Part shown: positions 21,799 to 36,693 of the stretch, piece after piece | Numbering within the stretch: the stretch's first letter is position 1 | How the letters are laid out: every line of letters begins with the position of its first letter | DNA from: Owenia fusiformis | Lineage: Eukaryota > Annelida > Polychaeta > Sabellida > Oweniidae | Direction: 5' to 3' | Assembly (NCBI GenBank): GCA_903813345.2 | Contig: CAIIXF020000010.1 | Span: 4,083,169 to 4,147,168, forward strand | DNA: 64,000 nt | Notes under the pieces: model-generated | Databases searched by the model: none | What the model was told of the DNA's origin: nothing | What the model saw: only the letters and a program-made list of their open reading frames with translations | Program-made: the position numbers and the translations under genes

Positions 21799-24700
21799 GT
21801 AAGTGAGGCCACTGTACATGTGTATGGTTGGTATAATGTTCAAAATGATGACAGAAGACTAAGGATCACTTGAATGATATACTTGGCCCATTTAGATAAA
21901 TGGAATATCAAAAATGTGCAATGTCTAGATTTTTACAAAGTACAAATTATTTGTTTGAGATAGGTTGAGTTCCACCAAATAGAAGAGTAGCGCATGTCAA
22001 GTTTTAAAAGGTGTTTCAAAGAAGAATTGAAAAAATGCAATTATCATTCAATCCATAAAAAAGTATATATTTAAATACATCTACCTCAATTTAACCCTCG
22101 ACTGCAAAAACATTTCTAGAAATTTTATTGACTCAGTGAAAATTGGAGTAACTCACTTATTATTCATAAACAGTTTTAATATTTTTCAGTAACTCAAGTT
22201 GTACAGTGAGTCGACTTTTTAATCCAATAATTAATTGTTTTGATTGATTAAAATTACGCAGTTATCATTAAGTGATATTAAGTATGTTGGACGAAAATCG
22301 TCCATTTAAAACATTCCCAAAATGTGGTAATGCTCTCTTATTTTAAGAGGTTATGGAAAATACTGGCTGGATTGTATTTAAAAAAGTTTTGATTGTCTCT
22401 TGGGCAGTTGGATGATTTTGGAGAATCGAATGGAATATCACTGAGCTCTGGCCAAGAATAGAATATGTTATTAAGTGTTATGTTTTTGGGACCCCATGGC
22501 TACCTTTGAGTGTTAAACTGTTAAGTCTTGATTCGATATCGTGAGTGTATCAAATTAAGCAGTTGTGTTTTTGTGGTAAAGGGTTTGGTTATGTTTAAAA
22601 TATCTCAATATGAGATAAATAAAAAGTAAGGAGAGGACATTTTCTGCTATAGTCAGAAATATTGTAAAATTGCACATACATGTACATGTCCAACCCCCGT
22701 TACTGCCCCCCCCCCCCCCCTCGAAAATAAAGTGAAAGGTCACTCAAACACATTTCATGTCAAAGCATTTATCCTTTTCCTGGCCAACCAGAACTTATTC
22801 ATAAAAGGAATACAATCAGTCATGCGCGGATCTTTCCATTTGTGTTCCGGTTAGTTGTTTTCTAATATTGTTCACAATATTATTACAATTTTGTTCCTGA
22901 AGTAAGACCTTAAATGTGTAGTGTACAAAGAGCACTAAGTACAAATTTAAGACTTCGAGAAAACAGGGGCGAAAAATATTGACAGAAATAATTTGAACTA
23001 AAAATGGTAATTTTAATTTGCCATACATATATTTTTATGATTAAAGAATGCCAGCATATTTAATGTGTCGCCTCAAAAAGCTTCAAGATTATGAGAAAAT
23101 ATAATTACTATTGGATTCATCCAATATTTGTAATTGGATAATTCAGTATATCAAATATATTAATTTTGACACAAAATGAAACAAATCTATATTCAACATT
23201 ACAATATAAAAAAAGTTAGCTACTTGCTATTTTAGAGTTCACTAAGGTAAGGCGGAACAGAATGCCAGCTGTAAATGAAACCCTACATCGGAATACATTT
23301 AAATGTCTCCAGTTCTGACTCTCCATCGACTATGCCTGGTTCAACTCTTTTATTGTGGACATGTAGTATATCGCTCCATTGCGCTTACCAGTTTCATTTT
23401 CAATCACAGGTACCTCATATCTTCGTAATCCAAGATGGGGAATGTTAATACCACTGGAGGGGAAAGGAAATTATTACAAACATCATGATGATACAACTCA
23501 TTTATCAAAAGTGCAAGTTTCGCTCCTCCTCCTTTGTGCATTCAAGATGTGTTTAAAATCGACACAAATATTGAAGGAACTTTTGGATTTTGGTTTTCTA
23601 AACACTATTTTGTTTCTTATGGCCATCATTTTTTATTGAAAATATTCTAGGAAACAAATACTCCTTCGATTTAAATGTTTATTTTCTTCAATTTTCAAAA
23701 ATATACTATGGGGTCTTCCAACAAAAATTCTTCAAAGATTATTGGCCAATATTTTAAAGAGAACACTGACGTTTTAACGATTTTTGTGATTTTATAACAT
23801 TGCAGTACTATTATCTACACGTTTGTTTCATTGTGAATGGCTTGCCCATAAATGTTTCAAAAAGTTCACTGGGTCAATTCTTAAATCTTCTGTGGGAACC
23901 TGTCAAGTTCAAGGTCACCTTAACAGGAGGTTTTTCAAATAATATGTCAGAATAATAAGCTCAACATTTTTGCAATTAACGACACGTTTCTTTCATTTCC
24001 CAGGAATTAATCTATAGAGTCTCCTGAACTTTTTTTTAAATTTTTAGTAAAGTTTCCTGGGATAAATTTCTAAACCGGATATCTTCAATACAGTTATTTT
24101 AGCATGCTGCTAGACAAACAATAATATTTTAGTTGTTATTGTTAAAAAAATAAACTACTTTTGGTGACGTAATCAATATATGCCGTGTATGGTATATGGG
24201 TGACAGTGTTTGTTCAGATAGTGTGAATTGAAAATTACCAAAAGAAAATATGAAAACTTTGTATGGTACAAGTTTGCAATAAAAAATCATAGATTTTAGG
24301 GGAAATCTAAGTGTACCAGTTCAATTTGAAATAAGCTTGCACTAATTTCAAGTAGTTTCCTTACACTCCATTCTACTAAGAGAATCTTACATGCTGCTAA
24401 TGTTTACAATTTGCGTATGTTTGAACGTAACAGGATTTTACAAAATACGAATTTGACACCAGAATACCAAAAAGTGGTCAGATGTTTATCCAAATTTCAA
24501 ATTGTGATCACAATGACACATCTTTAATCACACTAGCATAAACATCGTAATTAATTGTAATCGTTACATGATCAAAAACTATTTTCCAAAATTGACAGAC
24601 TGTTAAAAACAGGGTTTCTCAAGAGCAATTATTAATTGCTGATTATGAAGACATAGCTATGATCGTGCCTGATTGCGTTTCATTATTATGAATGTAGACA

Positions 24701-27541
24701 TTTATTTTAAATTATAGGAATATGCCAATTACAAAAGGCTTGACTAGTGAGAATCGACAACTCCATGACAATATGTCATCACACATTGATGTCACAACAA
24801 CTTATAACTAAATCCAATGCTACAAAGAAGTCATTCAGTGTATTTATTGCTTATGTTATACTAAACCGACGAGATTTTTTACTCTTTTAAAATGCAATCA
24901 AACATGGCACGTGGCCTGGGTCGAAAAATCATTGTTTTAAATGTGTTACAAGTGTGGTACCCTAGTTTCAGGGTCTTATTGTAGGCCATCCATTGGTATG
25001 AATTGATCGTAGACCTTTTGTGTCTATTATACAATGTGCATGACATTTGGATATATATTTTACATAACAATTTGATCTGAAAAACGGAAATAATAGCAGT
25101 AAGAACTCTTTTCAAAATTTCAAAAATTCAAACTCCAATCTGTTGCATCATGCATTGTTCTAAATGGCTTATGACGCACCGCATCCCTGCGTTTCATCAA
25201 TATCTCAATCCGCAATTTGCATTTGTGATTGACTGTTTGATAATGTAATATTGTAGTACAATTAGAAGATAATACAGTGATAATAATGTAAATTAAAGAT
25301 TATCAAGAAATGCCATGACCTTTGTAGTTCTTTAATGTTTAATGAGAAATTTCAGTTGGGCCATTGTTTTTCAGTAAGATGCTTGCGTGCACGCCACATC
25401 AAGTTTCCTCTCAACGTCAGGTTTTAGAAAAGCGACTTAGCGAATTAAAACTTTCCGAATCGTTTCAGTCTAAATCCTAAAGTGATGAAGACGTGTAAAC
25501 GAAAACACTTGTTCTAGATCTCGGCACTTGTCAAAAACAATTTCACTCAGCACTTATTTTAAACACTAATTCCTACTTAATTTGCTCTTGTCACATGCTA
25601 AAAGTGTAACTATGTCTTATGCTATAGCTAAGAGGTTTAAAGTCATTATAAGCCGTTTCCGTGTCTCTAATTAATATCAGATCGCAGCATTTATAAAAAA
25701 CAATGACTTTTTATGTTGTATATTTAGTGTTTCATATTTTCTTAATCATTGATTAATGGGAATTTAATCACGAAAATTTAGCACATCTGACATTATGTGA
25801 ATAAAGCAAGTCTTTACAAAATCCAAATAAATCAGGACAAATTAAACATTTAAACAAAATCTAAGAATAATAACCCCAACCATTGAAGAAACCAATTTCT
25901 GAAAAAATCATAATCTCCACTTAACAACAATAATATGAACATAACGCGCGATTGAATGCTCCTCTCCAAATATTTTGCAACCGTTTTGAAATTATTTTTC
26001 ACCAGTTTCATCAGGTCGACGTTTATGACAAACCATTTGATGATTTCTAAAACGCCAATCATACACACGCTTATTAATTCTTAGTCCAAAAGAAGGCGGT
26101 ATTATCATACTTTTAGAAGGGGGTGCACATGCCTCTTTCTAGTCTTTTACTTCACTTTGTCAAAAATATACATGTTTGACCATTTTGGAATATATCCATT
26201 TAATTGAAATCCATTTCTATAAATCGGCTTCCCTGGTACAAGGTGAATAACTGAAATGGCAAAGGAAGATTCGAGCCAGATTATATAATTTATTTACACA
26301 TGACATGCTTTCTCAAGCTGAGATATTTCGGTTAGTCAAACAATTATGCAGCTCAACGTTGTTGTTTTTTCTAAAGACGACAGAAATGTATCTATCGTTA
26401 AGCTGACAAGTAAAACTTTAATAAGAAGGAAATAGTACATCTGGTTCCTATTTCCATTTAAGTTTTTTACACATACAAGTGTACATAGAATAGTTGTAAT
26501 TGACAGGTAGTTATCCTTCAATACAATGTTCTTTTAAAGTTGGCAATGTGAATTTGTTTTTAAAGCACAGCGTGTGAAAACATGTTTCCTTCTAATTTCA
26601 AGTTTCAAAAGTTTAGATCTATTGTTGATTGGCAAATGACGATATTCCAATATGAACGCATATTGGGATATCGATGGGAACATCGTGGGGATTATTCAAT
26701 ATCTTGCAACTATTGTAAAGAACAACATGGGCCTTTTGAATTGCGAACAACCGCTTACATAACGAAGCCAAACTAGATAAAATGCCACCAGGGGGCTCCT
26801 CAATATATTCCCTCGTTAACTTCATTTAATTGAAAAAATAAAAAAGCACGAGCCCGAACATATTGAATTAAGTGGTTTTTACTAATGTCCTATGAATTTC
26901 GCCTTGTTGGTACAATTACCTACAGTGAATAAGCAACCAATTATTGCAATTGTAGTAATTATTTCGTCTGGAAGTTGTCAAATGTTCAAATGTATCCTAG
27001 GTTAACCAATACAACTTGTCAAATGTAAAACACTTTGTGCTTACGACCCAAGAAGCGCATGGCGCCAAATTTGCCCCGTGTGACAGTCTAAACTAAGCCA
27101 GCATTCTAATTTGCATTTATAAAAAGTTTATCTTGCCAGAAAATCTCTATTCATTCAGAATAAATGTTGTCAACAAATTGGTAAATGGGAAATTGAAATG
27201 ATAATTGGAAGTATGATTGTCATTTAAATAAACAAATTGCACTCTGTAGCCACTTTTATAAGGAAAGTTCAACAAACGATACAATATTGCGTGTATTAAA
27301 GTATTGGCCTGATATCATTTTATAATGTTATTACCTCTCCCGCCCTTGACATACACTAAAAAGAAAGGGATGGGGTAGTGACACTCAGCCAAGGTCCACT
27401 TTCAATCCTCTATACACATAAGTTGCCCATTTTCCACAAGAATTTCCCACAAGACTCCACGCAAGAAATTGATTCATTTTTAATGGCTTTCCCATGTCGG
27501 GACATTCAGTTTTCTATAGGCAACATATAATTATGTTCCAG
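21799..27541 (+). other. Rx: Rx intron 1 (5.7 kb)
   Basis: GT-AG intron, phase 1. It contains a run of 15 C (22706-22720) and otherwise AT-rich sequence. No nested gene found. The GC-richer block near 27045-27110 is a candidate conserved non-coding element, but this cannot be judged without comparison. Confidence 0.6.
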
Positions 27542-27789
27542 ATGAGAATATCCAGCCAAACACAAATGATATTCTACACAGCGATGACTCTGCCAATGAG
27601 TTGGATGAGAACAAACACACAGATGATGACGATGACCAGCCAAAGAAGAAACACAGACGCAACAGGACCACATTTACGACGTACCAGCTCCACGAACTAG
27701 AGAGAGCGTTCGAGAAGTCGCACTACCCGGATGTTTATAGCAGAGAAGAGCTTGCATTGAAAATAAATTTACCAGAAGTCAGGGTCCAG
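27542..27789 (+). CDS. Rx: Rx exon 2: acidic leader and homeodomain residues 1-46
   Basis: This 248-nt exon follows acceptor ttatgttccag and ends at GTCCAG|GTGAGA, phase 0. It encodes an acidic stretch (DDDDD, residues 142-146), then [17 protein letters not shown] and continues to EVRVQ. The homeodomain spans about 152-211. The segment [20 protein letters not shown] followed by A-L-K-I-N-L-P-E is diagnostic of Rx rather than Arx, Otp or Alx. The intron falls after homeodomain residue 46, the usual position in paired-like genes. Read-through past 27789 into the intron soon hits a stop. The protein binds TAAT-type DNA in the nucleus. Confidence 0.95.
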
Positions 27790-30700
27790 GTGAGAAAAAG
27801 AATAACGATAACTTTCAGAGCCAATTGCCAATAGCTATCACTCTTCTCATAAATAACACTAAATATCTTGATTCATAATAATATGCTTCTTGAACAATCA
27901 AGACTTGACCACGAATCTACTTTTCTTAAAGAAGCTTGAAAAAAGCCTTCAAAAAAGCACAAGTTCGAATTGAAAAAATCTGCTAACATCTTTTTCAATT
28001 TTGAAAAGCGATTAATTTGATTTCTACAATTTCCAAAATTGATAAAAATTTATAATCAAAAATATATAAGGGCAATAAATATCTATATCACATACGAAAA
28101 GTGAAGGCCTCATTTGATAAGATTCGGGAAATCTTAACTTTTAAAAAATACTCTAAATGATTCATTATGCAGTTTAATTAGATGCCCAAAAGAGCGAAAT
28201 GACTATTGACTAGAATGCAAGTTGTGAGACTCTTTCGTGATTCTATCCATGATAGGATAAACCTGGGGAAATCTAACTTAATGAGGAACCGGCCCATAAC
28301 ATTTTGTGCAGTAACGAGTGAAATTGTAAGATTCAACGCCTGAGTTAAACCGATAAATCCACATACAGTAATCGAAAGAAGGTTCCCAAGTCGACGCCAT
28401 CCTAAGAGTTGCATTTCTCCTAAGGCATGTTACCATGGTAATCCCCCGTTCTAATCCCCCAAGCTTACCTGCTTCAGACGAAATTTAAAACTAATTTTGC
28501 CACGTGTAAAGGATTACAGGTTTGCCTGATTAAGACGTCCTTAGTCTGGCATGAAACGTTTGTCTTCAATTAAAGTTTATTTCTTTATTTCTTAGCAAAA
28601 ACCAACATTTGAATTAAAAACAGTTTTTCATCAATTTGCTACGTAAACAAATTGAATGTAAAATACGATGGTGAAGATATTAGTTCATTATCTTTCTATC
28701 TGTATTTTCCACTCCATTGGTTTCAATTTAATATAGCAATTTCATCTCGGGAAAGCTTCGTGTTATTCGCATGTGTCGCTCTGTGAAATAGCATGAGATC
28801 ATATAATTTAATCAAGCAAGCACATTTATTTTCATGTTTGATCGTTCACTAGCAATCTTCCTTGTAGTAATTTGAAAGCTAACGCCACTGGACCTAATAA
28901 ACCATTTAATTATAGGTTTATTATTTTTGCCTTTTTCAACCCTGAAAAACAGCAGTTATAATGAAATTAATTATTTTCCAATCCCAGTTGAACATTTGTT
29001 ATTAAGAGACTCAGCTACCGGCGATACCTTCTTGAATATAAATTTCAGTTCTTGAAGAATTCGGAATTTAGAGGTAAAACGTAATATTCAGTGAATTTCG
29101 CAGGGTTCTCTGTATTGTCTCGGGGACAATACGCCGCCCTCTAGGCAAGCAATAATTCAATTATAGGCCAACTTGAAAGACGCTGTTTCTTGAGAAAAAT
29201 GGAGAAATGTGAGCCGAATATTGATATAATAACGTGTATATATTTCCCTCTATTCACCGTGTAGTTTCATCGAATAACAACAATATAAGCTTATTAATAA
29301 TTTCTAACTTATAATTAGAGTCTGACTGGGACTCTCCAGGATGATTTCTATTTCATGAAAATTCTAATACTCTTTGCTACTTTAAACAGTATTGAACATT
29401 TAGTGGTAGATAATAGAAACGCCGTTTTGGTTTTGTTGTTTTATGTTATATTTAGTGAGCATACACAAACTCTATGATCGATATAATTCATTCAATTAAA
29501 GAAACGCCTTTTATTGTTAGAAATTCAATTGTACAAACGAACATGTAGATTTATTAAGACGATAAAAATTGCACTTTAATTCAGTTTATTTACTATTTCC
29601 TTGTTGGATATGTTTTGAAATGTCATGATATAATTATATACGTATGCTGATACTGTCATTGATATGATAGTTAAAGGAAATATCAAAATCATCTTAAAAT
29701 GCATGAAATCATAAAATGAAATCTTAAAATACGTTACATCTTTACATATAATGCGAGTAAATTACTGATAAAATAACATAATAAAATGTCAAAATAAACT
29801 AAAAATAAAGGTCGGATTCGTTTTATAGAACATTGACATACAATCAAACAAAGTAAACAATGTAATCTCTGACATACAAGTGATCAGAAGTTACATAATA
29901 TTTAGGCAATTTCGTAAAACATATTTTATAACAATTCTTAATCCAAGGACACTTACATCTCGCATGTTTACTATAGCTTGATGTGGTGTCTAAGTGACTG
30001 GAGCTATAATAATATTTAGGCAATTTCGTAAAACATATTTTATAACAATTCCTATTCCAAGAGCACTTACATCTCGCATGTTTACTATAGCTTGATGTGG
30101 TGTCTAAGTGACCAGAGCTAAAATAGCATGAGATTACGCCGTAATTAAATGATAGTAATCACAGAAACTCGCTTATTCACTAATTGTATTAGAGAGACTT
30201 CTGATTGGTTTGGACAGAAGCTGCTAAGCCCTTATTAGAGACGTACAATTAGAGAGCAGAAATCAGAAAGATTTCTTCATTAGGCAATTGCATTATGAAT
30301 CGTTACATATGATCCATTCTTAATTAAATCACTTCGAATCATTAAGGCTTATGCATTACAGTATACAGGTTTGATTTAGGACAATTTTAGTACTCTTATA
30401 TCACCCTATGTATACAGATCGCATATTAAGACTTTTGCATGACTTGAGGAACGACATTTCACCAGGAAAATAGAAAACAATAGTGTCGCTGTCACTGTCT
30501 TCTGTATCAATTTAATAAAATAACATTATGATTTCTTAATAAATGGTCAGTGATCACATTTAGTTCTGTGAGAACATCAGAAAAACTTAACGCGTTGATT
30601 ACTTATGGGTTGAAGCGAAAGGGAGATACAGTATACATTGAATTTTTAAAGACCAAATCATTTTTGTAACAATCCATGATATTATTTCAAAGTTTCATGA

Positions 30701-33700
30701 TTGGTGAACCAATAGGAAGTTACACATTATTAATCTCCCCAAAACACATTCTCGTCATAAAGAAAGTTTTGGGAAACCTACATGCAGAATGTAGTATAGG
30801 TCTGGATAAATGTTGCTCTTGATTCACAATATTCAATTCTACATATGTCATTTTGATTAGCCGCAAACTGGATGACGATAATTGAATTTTATTAATCGAA
30901 TTTCAACACCCTTTGGATAATGTAAAATCAAAGAATGGACTCTATTAACTCAGTATCATAATGACTGATTATTGAATCAACCGTATAATGGGACGATAAT
31001 AGAATTCATTGTCTCATTTGCGACATATAATAGAACCTAATACGGCACTATTTAACGAGCTCACTTCTGGTAACTTAATTAGCGATGTAAAGATTTGAAA
31101 GTAACGGTATAATGAGTTGAACTGAAACATATAATTGGCAATCAGCAAAATCTTAATTCTTAGAGACATCTTATCATTATTGTCAGTTGTTATCTTGCAA
31201 TTGAATTCTTTGAATTCTAATTCAACATTAACTTCGGGGATTTTGGGTTATTTAGTATTTTATGATGAGTGTTCCTGTTGTAACCGTTTGTAGTTTCCTG
31301 TTGTTGTACATATTCTTGTACCTGTTCTTTCGTTCGCCGATTGGGGGTACGTATCTTGATGCGCAGCACCAGGGCATGGCCACCATGCAAATGTGCCAAA
31401 ATCACTCCAAACTCGCTCTCCTACTTTGCAACATTTTAAAGCACCAACACATTTGGTGATGCTCTTATAATAATAGTTCGTGTGCCGCAAACCGTATATC
31501 TGGAAACAACTAACTGAAGTCTTAGGTCTGAAGTCAAGCATCGCTGATCTGTACTCAAGTTTGAGTTCGAGTAATGTGTTGCACAGCTGCAATGAAACAC
31601 TAAGGGCAAAGAGGAAACACTCAAATGTGCGAAATCGAACTATTGAAAATGTAGTTGCAGCTAGGATTCATCCTTGGTTGCAGGTACATCGGTGCATTGG
31701 TCTGAATCAGTTATGTGCATTTGTCCGTCTGAGATGGTCTGTTGTGTAGTGTTCAGTGTACCCACATGATTAGTCAGTTCCGTACACTGGAATTCCTCAG
31801 AATTGGCAGCCAGTATGACTAATTTTTTACATTACACATTGCATCGGGATTGCTGGCATCTTGATTCGTCAATGCATGACTGGAGGAATACATTCGTTTA
31901 CCAGTAAGGATCAATGATGTGATGTTCATTTTTTAGATGTCAAAATTGGACGCACACGAAGCTGCCTTCAAAATTAAAGAGCGCGTTGACGCGGTGATAG
32001 AATGACATTCTGTCGGTCGCCAGTTAGTGTGTCATTCGAACCGTTGTATTCAAGTTTGTTTTTGGAAGTGTTTTCAACAGTATCTTTGAACATCTAACGG
32101 GAACACGATACAATTGATACAATATAGTCTACCTCTAAACCCCAGCATGGAATAACTTAATTATAGTAAATAAGTTCAATAAAATAGGCCTATTAATGAT
32201 ATCTCTAAGAGGAATATCGAGCCCACAATTGTGATGGAGAGACGGTTGCGTGACAAGAAATGTTTGAAATGAACAAAATCGCGCGTCTAAATAGACGGAA
32301 TGACTGGGGGTCTCTGCGCAGGTGGTTTTCTTACAGTGTTACTGATAATTTCTTGAGTAACGTTCCCATCTATTATGCCAGTCAACCCACCCGACAGCAA
32401 TAATTCAATACACTCTCATTGTGTTCAATTCCGTTCAATTTGTTAACTGAATCCTTTAATTAGAAGTGTAATTTCATTAATTTGCAATTTTATATATTCC
32501 CGATTGGAAGTATTTAACAATGGTGTATTATCGATAATTGCGCAGTTGAATGCCGGTAGTAGTAGTAAATTCAAGTTGTACACGGATCTCGACCGTTTAA
32601 ATAAGGAGAAACACTATCATTTCAAATTTCCTCACCACTACTATTACAGAACAATTGTTTCATTTGTTGCAGTTTGCTTGTTAAACTATAGATGGGGTTG
32701 TCATACTAAAGTGGCCCCATATGTGCATATCACACTTCTAATTGGTCAGCTCAACTGGCATAATTAGGATCCATTTTAGAATTAGGCATATGTCATACTA
32801 ATTTAGCGGTTTGGCAAACAAGATATCTTACTTAGGCACATGTCGTAATTGCGACAGAACATGCATGACTCCATACTAGTTGCAATTGTAAGAAATCAAC
32901 CAGAATGCGTAATAAACTGCTACTTAAAGGTAGTATCAGATCTAACAAGCAACCTTAAAAATTATCTCAATTTTAAAATACGTTGGGCTAATATCATTTA
33001 TCAATAAGGAAAACTTGCACATTTGTGGAAAACTGATCACTTTGAATTTTAAATAAATTCACCGATTGATAACATTCCGCGGATCTTTTGGGAGATGAGA
33101 ATATAGATGAAATGGTACATGTTCTTGCAATTTTGTCACCCATAGCCTTGATTCTGCCTTTAATCACTTTAGAGCACATTGCTACATTGATTTTGAATGC
33201 TTATAAACAGTTAAAATATATCCCAACATTCCAATGAGCATCAGGCCAAGTTCTTGCTCGAAGAAAACGTTTAAATCCTATCATCAAATAGATAAATACG
33301 ACAATCAAATATAAATCAATAACTCTTAATAATGAATACCCTGATGTGGTTATCCAATTATTTACTGTTTTATCTATTGGTTCTTTATATGTCTTAATCG
33401 AATTCGTCTTTTCAATTTGTCATACAATAGAGCTCAGTTTACCCTATATACCAACACATAAAAGACTGAGTCTTCATAATACACTCTAATCAACGTTAAT
33501 TCATAAATAATTTTCTAATAATTTTCCGTCCATTGAGTGAATAATTATATGTCGATTAAAGTCTTACTTCAGCCAAACCTAGGGACACCCCTGACCTGTC
33601 TAATAGGTGGCATAATAACACTAGTTAGCAAGTTAAATTCGTTAATGCTTGAAATTTAATTACACGAGTGTTGTCAACTTGGTGGTGCTTGAGACAATTT

Positions 33701-33928
33701 GCCTAACAAGGCATAACAAAGGGGCTAATGAGGATATGGGGCCCCGACAGCCATCTGCTGCTGTCAGCGATATGATGGCATGTTTGGCAGTTTGGCAGGT
33801 TCCATAAAAACCTCACAAAAGTGGTAATTATTACATATCAAACGATTATAAATTCATAGGGGCAATAAGAAATAAGTCCTCATTAAGTCTAAAATGATTA
33901 TTTCATGAATTATGCATTATATTTTCAG
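27790..33928 (+). other. Rx: Rx intron 2 (6.1 kb)
   Basis: Splits the homeodomain between residues 46 and 47. It contains a 114-bp tandem duplication (29896-30123). A GC-richer block lies about 200 bp before exon 3 (near 33720-33800: ggggccccgacagccatctg) and stands out from the AT-rich background. Open frames near 31217-31749 are not supported as genes. Confidence 0.6.
29896..30123. repeat. Two-copy 114-bp tandem duplication
   Basis: Two nearly identical units in direct orientation. Each runs from aatatttaggcaatttcgta through ctcgcatgtttactatagct to tggtgtctaagtga, with only a few differences. It lies in Rx intron 2. Confidence 0.9.
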
Positions 33929-34378
33929 GTTTGGTTTCAAAACCGCCGCGCAAAATGGCGTCGTCAAGAGAAGATAGAAAGTAGTGCCTTAAAGGTGAAT
34001 GAGAATTACCCAATGTCAACAATCACTCCGCGGACTCCAGGAATGACAAGCGCTTTACCACTTGACCCATGGATGACTGCGCCAATGGCAAGTAACGCCA
34101 CTCACATGCATAACTTGCCTGGGTTCCTCGGACATAGCGCAGTGCCGTATACAAGCTATCTCAATCAAAGTAGTTCTGCATCATCATCTGTAACTTCAAA
34201 CATCGTAGTCACTCCTTCAATCTCTTCCTCTTTGGAAGGGAATCAAATATTTGGTGGAAAACTATCAGATGAGACTAGCGATCCCCGCAATACAAGTATT
34301 GCTTCTTTAAGAATGAAGGCAAAAGAACATATGAATACATTACATAAAATATTTCCGGCCCATCCAGGTTTACTATGA
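33929..34378 (+). CDS. Rx: Rx exon 3: homeodomain end, C-terminal region and OAR
   Basis: Starts after acceptor attttcag with VWFQNRRAKWRRQEKIE (homeodomain positions 47-60 plus the Rx-type tail; Gln50 is present). A Ser/Thr/Pro-rich region of about 100 residues follows, with a VTPSISSS stretch. Near the C-terminus is an OAR motif, NTSIASLRMKAKEHMNTL (residues 318-335), typical of paired-like proteins. It ends at TGA 34376-34378, for a total of 346 residues. The next gene, hbn, converges on it from the other strand. Confidence 0.95.
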   Translation, partial: VWFQNRRAKWRRQEKIESSALKVNENYPMSTITPRTPGMTSALPLDPWMTAPMASNATHMHNLPGFLGHSAVPYTSYLNQSSSASSSVTSNIVVTPSISSSLEGNQIFGGKLSDETSDPRNTSIASLRMKAKEHMNTLHKIFPAHPGLL

Positions 34379-34569
34379 ACATATTATCTAACAAATTAGA
34401 GAATTGTTTCCCTTGTTTCATAAAAAGGAAGTATCAAGTATATGGAAAAAGCAGCATGTATTTAGTACAAATAATTTTTCAAAAGAGACAATCGTGATTT
34501 GTATATCAAGCACAGTATGTGATTAATCATGTGTTTTAATATAGTAGTTTGTTGAGACAATATTGTATG

Positions 34570-34575
34570 AATAAA
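34570..34575 (+). terminator. Rx: Rx polyadenylation signal candidate (AATAAA)
   Basis: Canonical AATAAA about 190 nt after the Rx stop codon. A second one is at 34828-34833. Which is used cannot be told from sequence. Confidence 0.4.
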
Positions 34576-36693
34576 TTCACGTCAATCACCATATAACTTT
34601 CTCAACCAGAACGTGGATGTGTGAAAGGCAATCAATCTAATTTATAAGAGTACTGTTGATAGTGTGAATTAATAGTTCGTAAATGTTTGTATATTGTACG
34701 TTTATTGTTTTGATGTAGAAATGGATTTTATACTCTATATGTTCATATGATATTTCATCAAACAGAACTGAATTATATACTAAGTAAGTCCGACCTGCCA
34801 TCTGTTATAACAAACGATGAAATGTGAAATAAACTGATCGTGAATGCTTTTAGCTAGGTACGATTGAGTCTTGGAGATGAGTTGGTCTTCACATCATGGG
34901 TTATCGTGCAATTCGTGCATGTCATCATGTGCTTTGACTTATTGTGATAGAGGATTCGCATAAAAGATGGCAGTTAAGTTAATAATATCTTCTCTCGGAG
35001 AACATTCACGTATGACTACGCTACTGCCATCTTTGTATCGATCTAAAAAAGAGGGCTATGTGAAGGGTTAATATGTGGGTAAGTTTGGAGAACCTACTAT
35101 AACAGACACCCTCACCAGACTTAAAAGACACGAAATTGCAACATATATTGTATTAAAGTAGTAATCAATCAAGATGCGACATCACACTTCCCAATCGACC
35201 ATAAATCCGGAAAAATTGTCTTGTTCTTCCCTGCTGAGAAAACATAAATGTTGAAATAAAGGGACACCGATCATAACGTGTAACGGTGTATGTAAAGGCA
35301 CTGGCCGTATGAAAGATATTTGTGATTTTAAGTTTGGACAATCATACATTGATAAAACTGCGTTGTTAGATTCTGGCATGTTTGTGATATTACATTTTGT
35401 AAATGTGTATAAATAAAAGTATTTAAATAAAGGTAAGAAATAAAATAGCAAAATGTGTCACTTTAGTGTCTTACAAATGCGAACATATAATTTCGGGGAG
35501 CGATTGAATCTCCTGATATTAAAATAGGGTTTTAATCTTGTTAGCATGATTCGATCAAATCCTAAAGTAATCGTGTCATTTATTTACGTATACACCTCTT
35601 AAAGATATCCACTATTTGTTGAGTTTGACCTGCCATCTATAGACAGGTGTCTGCATTATTTTAGACAAACAGAGGATGAATAACACCAGAGTTCAAAGAT
35701 GACATACGCTTATCCTGTATTGAGATGACATACATCTCTGATTGGTCAAAAGTCGACAAACAAATGACGTCATCAACGGCGGTCTCAAAATTTTCGAAAT
35801 ACGCTTCGAATAATATTATGTTCATTTCCGGCGTGTTAACCAACATCAAAGCTTCTCATTTCACATCAAGATCAAGAAAGGTGTACGGAATATGCCTATA
35901 TCAATTAAAATATCCCATCGAAGTGTAGTATTTGATAACTAGCCGATGAAAATTCGAACGAACGAAGGTGGTAAGCAAGAGACGTAATTATGTCTGTCAT
36001 CTTTAAACTCTGGGGCTTTCAATTGGCAATCATTGCATGGTTCCCAAGTGTGCTTTTCATGACTGCCACATATAATAGAGGTCACTTCAACAGCAATTAA
36101 TGCAGTCGCAAAATATTCACAAATGTTGCCTTGATTTATGTCACTTGAAATGTTAACATGTGTTGAATATAAATAGGAAAGGCTCCACGAATAACTGGCT
36201 CTGTGTATAGATGGCGTGCATCTTCTATCGCATCTGCCTGTTGGAATATCGCTATAAAGTTGAGTTTAAAAGGTATATGATTATCTACCTAATATTAAAG
36301 ATTGTTTATATAGATATCCAGAACCTATTAATCATCTTTAGATAGCTACCGTACCACACCAAATCAAATTAAGAACTGTCAAAACACGATAATAATGAAC
36401 TTTTTGTTTATATTGACCTAGGATGAAGAAAATAATTAATTTAAAAAAAAGATTCTTTTCTTTATCTTAGACATTGACACACAATAATTACACCGAGCGA
36501 AACAGTCGGAAACTGACCAGAAAATATTGTCAAACAGATCAGCGAATTCTCCTGTAATAAAAGATGAATACTTGAAATAGCCTTTCTGATACACATTGCA
36601 TCTAAAAACCTGTCTGTCTTCAGTCGATCTGAAGAGAGGGCCATGGTATTTCATGATATAAAATTACTCCAAATAGGTATCTCTGTTGTATTG

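Noticed and set aside
31217-31749. Overlapping open frames on both strands, one with a hydrophobic N-terminus
   Set aside because: No coherent family, no fitting splice sites, and equal openness on both strands; probably chance in Rx intron 2.
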